Under the pieces are notes generated by a model that had not been told where the DNA came from, did no database searches, and worked only from the letters and a program-made list of their open reading frames with translations. Shown here in pieces: positions 59,697 through 64,000 of a DNA stretch of 64,000 nt (its first letter is position 1; every line of letters begins with the position of its first letter). The translations under genes and the position numbers were made by a program. This stretch comes from Ruegeria lacuscaerulensis. Its GTDB lineage: Bacteria; Pseudomonadota; Alphaproteobacteria; Rhodobacterales; Rhodobacteraceae. The DNA is taken from assembly GCF_013031245.1 (NCBI RefSeq), contig NZ_WPZL01000003.1:248001-312000 (forward strand), written 5' to 3'.

Positions 59697-60452
59697 CTAT
59701 GCCTCCATTATGAACATCTGATTCTGGAGAGCAGCCTTCAAGACAGCCTGCGCGGTCGTCTCAACCGACAGGGCCTCACGTGCAAGTCTCAGGTGCTTTT
59801 CGACAGTTGCTGCCGTAAGCCCCATCAACAGCGCAATATCCTGAGTTGTCTTTCCGTCTCCGACCCATTGCAACGCCTCACGCTGCCGCTTGGTCAAAGC
59901 GCGGTTTGGCGCGTGGTAGGGCAGGGTAAGGATCTTAAGATGCGCGACATTGTTCATCAGCAGGATGTCGTCGCCATGTTCTTCCCAAAGGGAATCTACC
60001 TCGTCCTGACTGGTTGCACCACCAGCAGACAGAGAAATCGCACCTTTCGACCGCATGGACACTGACGTAAAGCTGACCGTGTAACCTGCGACAACGCCCT
60101 GTGATTTATTGAACTCTAGGACCGCACGCTCCTGCGCTGTCATGGTGCCGTCGGTGACCGTCTCCTGGGCGATGTTCCAGCTCGCCGCACCCTCATTGTG
60201 CAAAGCCCACTTCAACATCGGCGCGTGGAAATACAAACCGTCGCGCAGGAAACCATCCAGATAGGGTTTTTCATGATTGGTCAGAATCACAAAATCCTCT
60301 GGGTCACCCAGAGATGTTTCCGTGCGATATTTGGTATGCCCGTAGAGCAGACGGTCGAACCCATACTCCGCCATCTGGCGGCAATGGGCATCCCAAAGCT
60401 CTTCCAATGTCTTTGTATAGCTCAGGAAATGTAGGTATTCGGCCAGCTTCAT
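59697..60452 (-). CDS. LuxR-type regulator with autoinducer-binding-like domain
   Basis: 251 aa. Residues 1-165 resemble the autoinducer-binding fold and 185-245 are a LuxR helix-turn-helix (ALTKRQREALQWVGDGKTTQ, then LMGLTAATVEKHLRLAREAL). The ligand pocket is atypical: where acyl-homoserine-lactone receptors have Trp57, Tyr61 and Asp70-Pro71, the sequence NHEKPYLDGFLRDGLYFHAP has Tyr64, Phe68 and HAP. No luxI is near, so this is a solo receptor, perhaps for another ligand. The ATG overlaps the aroQ stop (ATGA). Confidence 0.88.
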   Translation of the reverse strand: MKLAEYLHFLSYTKTLEELWDAHCRQMAEYGFDRLLYGHTKYRTETSLGDPEDFVILTNHEKPYLDGFLRDGLYFHAPMLKWALHNEGAASWNIAQETVTDGTMTAQERAVLEFNKSQGVVAGYTVSFTSVSMRSKGAISLSAGGATSQDEVDSLWEEHGDDILLMNNVAHLKILTLPYHAPNRALTKRQREALQWVGDGKTTQDIALLMGLTAATVEKHLRLAREALSVETTAQAVLKAALQNQMFIMEA

Positions 60453-60898
60453 GCAGGCCCTCCACCATTCAGATGTGCCGCCAGGGCATCCAGTGCAAGC
60501 ACATATCCCTGAGCACCAAACCCGCAGATCATCCCAACAGCGACCTTAGAGATATAGGATGTGCGCCGGAATTCTTCGCGCGCATGGATATTTGACAGGT
60601 GGACTTCAATGACCGGAAGCCCGACCGATGCTATCGCATCCATCAGGGCGATGGAGGTATGCGTATAGGCGCCGGCATTCAGAACGATCCCGTCCTGCGC
60701 GCCTTTGGCTGTATGGATGGCATCGATGAGCTCACCTTCGTGGTTGGATTGAAAACACGAAACCTCAAACCCAATGGATCTTCCATGGGTCAGGCACAAA
60801 TCCTCGACCATCTTCAGTGTTGTGCTGCCGTAAACCTCAGGCTGGCGAGTGCCCAGCAGGTTGAGGTTCGGTCCGTTCAAAATCAGAGCTTTACGCAT
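60449..60898 (-). CDS. aroQ: type II 3-dehydroquinate dehydratase AroQ
   Basis: 149 aa from the ATG at 60898; a longer frame adds an unlikely 21 residues. Third step of the shikimate pathway. Diagnostic are ILNGPNLNLLGTRQPEVYG (with the catalytic Tyr and Arg), LNAGAYTHTSIALMDAI and EVHLSNIHAREEFRR (catalytic His region). It overlaps a LuxR-type regulator gene downstream, an unusual partner. Confidence 0.95.
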   Translation of the reverse strand: MRKALILNGPNLNLLGTRQPEVYGSTTLKMVEDLCLTHGRSIGFEVSCFQSNHEGELIDAIHTAKGAQDGIVLNAGAYTHTSIALMDAIASVGLPVIEVHLSNIHAREEFRRTSYISKVAVGMICGFGAQGYVLALDALAAHLNGGGPA

Positions 60899-60997
60899 TA
60901 TTTCACTGTTCCCATAACAAGTTCTTAAACGCGATTTGGTGTGGATGTCCACCGGGAACACTTTTTACGGGAATGCGACAAAATATCGGCTTGGGTC

Positions 60998-61640
60998 TCA
61001 GTTGGTCGTCACCACTATTTTCCCAAGTGTCGAGCTTTCGGACAGGTGCGTCAGCACTTCAGCTGCGCCGACTAGGGGGTACCTTTGGCCGATATGTGGT
61101 TTGATCTGATTATCGGAAAATAACCTGAGCAATTCATTGACATTTTCCGCAGTTCCCCGGGACTCGAAACAGCTAAGAACCCCATGATCCGGCACCCTTT
61201 AAGCAATGTCAGATTGAACGGGATATTGAGGATGCCGCGATGAAGCCAAACAACAGGGTAGCGGCCATTCCGGGCAATGCTGTGCAGCGCGGGCACGGTA
61301 TAGTCGTCTACAATAGCATCAGAGCGCCACTTGGACCTTCCAGAACTTTGATTTCACGCGAAAATACCTTTTGCAAAGCCTTGTCCAACCCCCATGGTTT
61401 TTTGATCGTTTCCTCCACGCCGATGCTTCGGCAGAATTCCGCCTTGGCTTGTGACGATACCGCAGCGATCACGCGCGCGCCCATGGCCTTGCCGATCTCG
61501 ACGACGGCCGATCCAGTTCCTCCTGCAGCGCCCAGAGCCAGCAGTGCTCATCAGGCCGGATTGCGACTTGGTCCCTTAGTTCCTGCCAGGGCGTTCCATA
61601 GCTGAACCGGGCCATCCCGATATTTGCGTAATACGAAATC
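60998..61640 (-). pseudogene. NADPH:quinone oxidoreductase-like, N-terminal half lost
   Basis: Pieces of a zinc-type or QOR-type MDR protein in three or more frames. YGTPWQELRDQVAIRPDE lies near 61610-61560, then LLALGAAGGTGSAVVEIGKA (Rossmann loop, near 61545-61490). The run ends in an in-frame stop near 61313. VPALHSIARNGRYPVV and IPFNLTLLKGCRIMGF follow, and then NVNELLRLFSDNQIKPHIGQ to GKIVVTTN (stop at 60998). The GroES-like N-terminal domain is missing. Clearly non-functional. Confidence 0.85.
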
Positions 61641-61662
61641 GCGGCGCTGAAGAAACTGACTA

Positions 61663-62268
61663 TTAAGAAGAACGCGACAATTCCAGTTCAAGGTTACTAA
61701 GACTGTTTTTGCCAAAAAACATCTCGGACCCGGCAAACATGCTGGGCACGCCAAAAACGCCATTTTTTACGGCAGCCTTGGTCTTTTCCTTCAGACTCTG
61801 CTTTACGTCAGCATTTGTCATGGCTTCCCGTATTTTTCGGACCGGCAGTTCGTTGTCGTGTAATATTTCAGACAGAACTCCAAGTTCATCAGCTTTTTGA
61901 CCGTGCACCCAGATCGCATCAAAAATTGCATCTACGTATTTGGATTCCCAAGGCTTCCCGGACGCGAAAATCGCGCCACGCATGGCAAATTTTGTATTTA
62001 TTGGAAAGTGCGGGCTCATATGAAAGCTCAACCCGCGCGAACGTGCAAATCGATGCAGGTCGTAAGTGAGATAGGCGGTTTTCTGACGGTTCTCGGAAAA
62101 CGCCTGAAAAGGGCTTTGATTGTTGGTCGCTTTGAAAATGGTTGTCAGCAATACAGGTACATAGTTCAAACGGGCACTGTGCTTTGCCGCCAGATCTGGC
62201 AATACCTTGTGTGCGAGGTAGGCGTTGGGACTGCAGAAATCGTACACAAAATCGATATGTTGCGCCAT
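61663..62268 (-). CDS. 2-hydroxychromene-2-carboxylate isomerase family (DsbA fold)
   Basis: 201 aa from the ATG at 62268 with CGGAGGAG upstream; a longer frame adds 35 residues with no support. The kappa-GST/HCCA isomerase features are VYDFCSPNAYLAH with catalytic-type Ser13 and GVFGVPSMFAGSEMFFGKN near the end. These enzymes use glutathione in aromatic (naphthalene) degradation, but many homologues have no known pathway and none is present here. Confidence 0.87.
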   Translation of the reverse strand: MAQHIDFVYDFCSPNAYLAHKVLPDLAAKHSARLNYVPVLLTTIFKATNNQSPFQAFSENRQKTAYLTYDLHRFARSRGLSFHMSPHFPINTKFAMRGAIFASGKPWESKYVDAIFDAIWVHGQKADELGVLSEILHDNELPVRKIREAMTNADVKQSLKEKTKAAVKNGVFGVPSMFAGSEMFFGKNSLSNLELELSRSS

Positions 62269-62461
62269 GTTTCTCCTCCGGAATGTGGCCAAGATATTGA
62301 ACCCACCCGTACTCAGCGAATCTGTTGAAACATCAGTGTAACAGGCTGGCAGGCCAACACGTACCGTCGACATTCAACAGAAATGGCCTAGAGTCGATTT
62401 CCCTGTCAATTCAGTGCGTAAGTCCGCAAACTCCCCAAGTGAACCAGAGGCCCGACCACCC

Positions 62462-63682
62462 ATGATAAAGTTCGACCCGAAGCGGTTAAACCGTATCCCA
62501 GACTGGATGCAGCGATATGTGGACCAGCGGAAATATGCTGGCAGTTCGCTGCTGCTGAAACACTGCGGAACGGAGGTATTTTTCCACTCATGCGGGTTAC
62601 GAAACGTTGAAATGGGTTTGCCATTCCAAAGGGACACAATCGCTCGCATCTATTCGATGACAAAGCCCGTGACATCAGTGGCGCTGATGATGTTAGTCGA
62701 GCGTGGATTGATTCATTTGGACGCGGCGCTTTCTGATTTCATTCCCGACTTTCAGAACATGCAGGCCTTGATTCCGGGTGCCGAAAGTTTGGATCAGACA
62801 GAAAGTGCGCCAACGCCGACCCTGCACCATTTGCTGACACATACAAGTGGGCTCAGTTACCCGTTCAATCCAGGGGTTCTTCCTGAGGCGATGGACGAAC
62901 AAGACCTCATATTCGCACCCGATCAAGGCCTTCTGGCGGATCGCGTCGCTGCTCTTGCAAATCTCCCGTTGGCGTTTCAACCCGGAACCAGGTGGGAGTA
63001 TTCCGTAGGCATAGACGTCATTGGCCGCGTCATCGAAGTGGTGACGGGCCAGCCTTTGGACCAGTTCTTTGCGCGGGAAATCTTTGAACCTCTTGGAATG
63101 CAGGAAACCGGTTTTTCGGTACCATCGGGGGCAGGGGATCGATTTGCGTCGCTTTACACTCCGTTGGCCGGGGACGCGATGGATCTGAATTCGGCCGAAA
63201 CCGGTGGCAACACCCTGCGACTTGTGGATCAGGCAGGCGCGTCGCCCTTTGAAGCCGCCACCACGTTCTCGGGCGGAGGTGGTCTGGTCGGTACGATCGA
63301 AGACTATTCACGCTTTGCCGAAATGCTGCGTAACCGCGGGCAGGGTGACGGGCACCGCTTGCTTGGCCCCAAGACTGTAGATTTCATGATGCGCAACCAC
63401 TTACCGGGTGACATTGCATCAATGGGACCACAGAGTTTTGCAGAGCAGCCCATGGAAGGAACAGGTTTCGGGATAGGCGGCGCGGTCGTCACCAACCCGG
63501 GCAGAACCCGCGTTCCGGGTTCAATGGGAGATTTCAGTTGGGGCGGCATGGCGTCGACTTTTTTCTGGATCGACCGGCTCAACGATCTGACTGCCATTTT
63601 CTTTACACAGCTGTCCCCATCAAGTTCTTACCCGTCGCGTGCTGAGTTAAAGGCGCTTATCCTAGGGGCAATAATTGAATGA
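62462..63682 (+). CDS. serine hydrolase, beta-lactamase/EstB family
   Basis: 406 aa class C-like fold from the ATG at 62462 (AGAGG upstream); a GTG at 62414 would add 16. The nucleophile motif is Ser65-M-T-Lys68 (IYSMTKPVTS). A Tyr is in WEYSVGIDVIG, the expected YxN position, and GGMASTFFW occupies the third motif area. No signal peptide is seen, so it is more likely a cytoplasmic esterase or carboxylesterase family VIII enzyme than a resistance lactamase. Confidence 0.88.
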   Translation: MIKFDPKRLNRIPDWMQRYVDQRKYAGSSLLLKHCGTEVFFHSCGLRNVEMGLPFQRDTIARIYSMTKPVTSVALMMLVERGLIHLDAALSDFIPDFQNMQALIPGAESLDQTESAPTPTLHHLLTHTSGLSYPFNPGVLPEAMDEQDLIFAPDQGLLADRVAALANLPLAFQPGTRWEYSVGIDVIGRVIEVVTGQPLDQFFAREIFEPLGMQETGFSVPSGAGDRFASLYTPLAGDAMDLNSAETGGNTLRLVDQAGASPFEAATTFSGGGGLVGTIEDYSRFAEMLRNRGQGDGHRLLGPKTVDFMMRNHLPGDIASMGPQSFAEQPMEGTGFGIGGAVVTNPGRTRVPGSMGDFSWGGMASTFFWIDRLNDLTAIFFTQLSPSSSYPSRAELKALILGAIIE

Positions 63683-63732
63683 CCATCTGAGCGCTGATAC
63701 CCAGGCATTGAATTTCGAATGGAGACCCGGAC

Positions 63733-64000
63733 ATGACCGAAGCAGAACGTATTCTTCTGGAGCTTTTGGACATCGAAAGACTGGAAGTCGACCTGTTTCG
63801 GGGTACCGGATCCGGCGGCGAAACGCCTACGCGGATATTTGGTGGGCAAGTCATCGCACAAGCGCTGGCCGCAGCCTATCGAACTGTGGAAGACCGTATG
63901 TGCCACTCACTTCACGCCTATTTCATTCGAGCCGGAGATCCATCTATTCCCGTTATTTATCAAGTTGATAGAGCTCGAGATGGAGGCTCTTTGACAACCC
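63733..64000 (+). CDS. tesB: acyl-CoA thioesterase II TesB, 3' end outside window
   Basis: 89 visible residues of about 285. Double-hotdog thioesterase that hydrolyses medium and long acyl-CoA. Diagnostic are RIFGGQVIAQALAAAYRTV, HSLHAYFIRAGDPSIPVIY and VDRARDGGSLTT. ATG with GGAGACC upstream, 50 nt after the hydrolase gene; the frame runs off the window end. Confidence 0.95.
   Translation, partial: MTEAERILLELLDIERLEVDLFRGTGSGGETPTRIFGGQVIAQALAAAYRTVEDRMCHSLHAYFIRAGDPSIPVIYQVDRARDGGSLTT

Overview
The window looks like a chromosomal segment of a marine alphaproteobacterium of the Rhodobacterales (Roseobacter group, Ruegeria/Phaeobacter-like). I infer this from gene content, not a database search. 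The evidence is: ctrA preceded by sciP (DUF1153); chpT; ornithine-lipid genes olsB-olsA; LpxI in place of LpxH; a DUF1127 protein; a ribosomal protein L21 with a C-terminal helix-hairpin-helix tail; many TTG/GTG starts; and high-GC codon use in the core genes.

Left part (1-33.7 kb). It opens with an envelope-biogenesis run on the plus strand: dxr (5'-truncated by the window), rseP, a 42-residue membrane peptide, bamA, ompH, fabZ, lpxA, lpxI, lpxB and a CadD-like membrane protein. lpxD is not in its common place. Then come mnmA (minus), sciP-ctrA (cell-cycle control), ligA-recG, a 40-residue membrane peptide, marC, a NifU-like scaffold and hisI. A minus-strand group trmFO / methyltransferase / gluQ follows, with a possible structured RNA upstream of trmFO. 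Next are a crotonase, a thioesterase, a DUF1127 gene divergent from a MocR-type regulator with clear operator-like repeats, an NTF2-fold protein, rplM-rpsI, and a six-gene minus-strand operon livHMGF-acyl-CoA synthetase-substrate-binding protein. An alanine-rich membrane-anchored repeat protein closes this part.

Middle part (33.9-47.3 kb). This appears to be an accessory island. An intact tRNA-Ser(CGA) gene lies at its right edge. A degenerate 63-base copy of the tRNA 3' part (56/63 identical, same orientation) lies at the left edge, as expected for integration into a tRNA 3' end. Inside, one minus-strand operon encodes a TRAP transporter (dctP-dctQ-dctM), an amidase, a small two-helix membrane protein and a D-2-hydroxyacid dehydrogenase, followed by a decayed aspartase/fumarase-type lyase. 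A divergent IclR regulator faces it across a candidate operator. Also inside are a 1085-residue SAM-domain / class III cyclase / AAA-ATPase / TPR protein whose usual cyclase Asn is Gly, and a frameshifted unknown gene. No integrase is visible.

Right part (47.4-64 kb). Core genes resume: two tandem DUF2059-like secreted proteins, rplU-rpmA, a LysE exporter with a GNAT, obgE-proB-proA, chpT, a DUF3553 peptide, olsB-olsA and rpsB-tsf. Then come aroQ overlapping a LuxR-type regulator with an unusual ligand pocket, a quinone oxidoreductase pseudogene, a DsbA-fold isomerase, a serine beta-lactamase/esterase and the start of tesB, cut by the window end.

How the genes fit together. The first block makes isoprenoid precursor, lipid A and the outer-membrane assembly machine. 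ChpT and CtrA belong to one phosphorelay and SciP modulates CtrA output, so three parts of that circuit occur within 45 kb. The island operon is most simply read as import of an organic acid or amide followed by hydrolysis, oxidoreduction and (formerly) a lyase step; its substrate cannot be read from the sequence.
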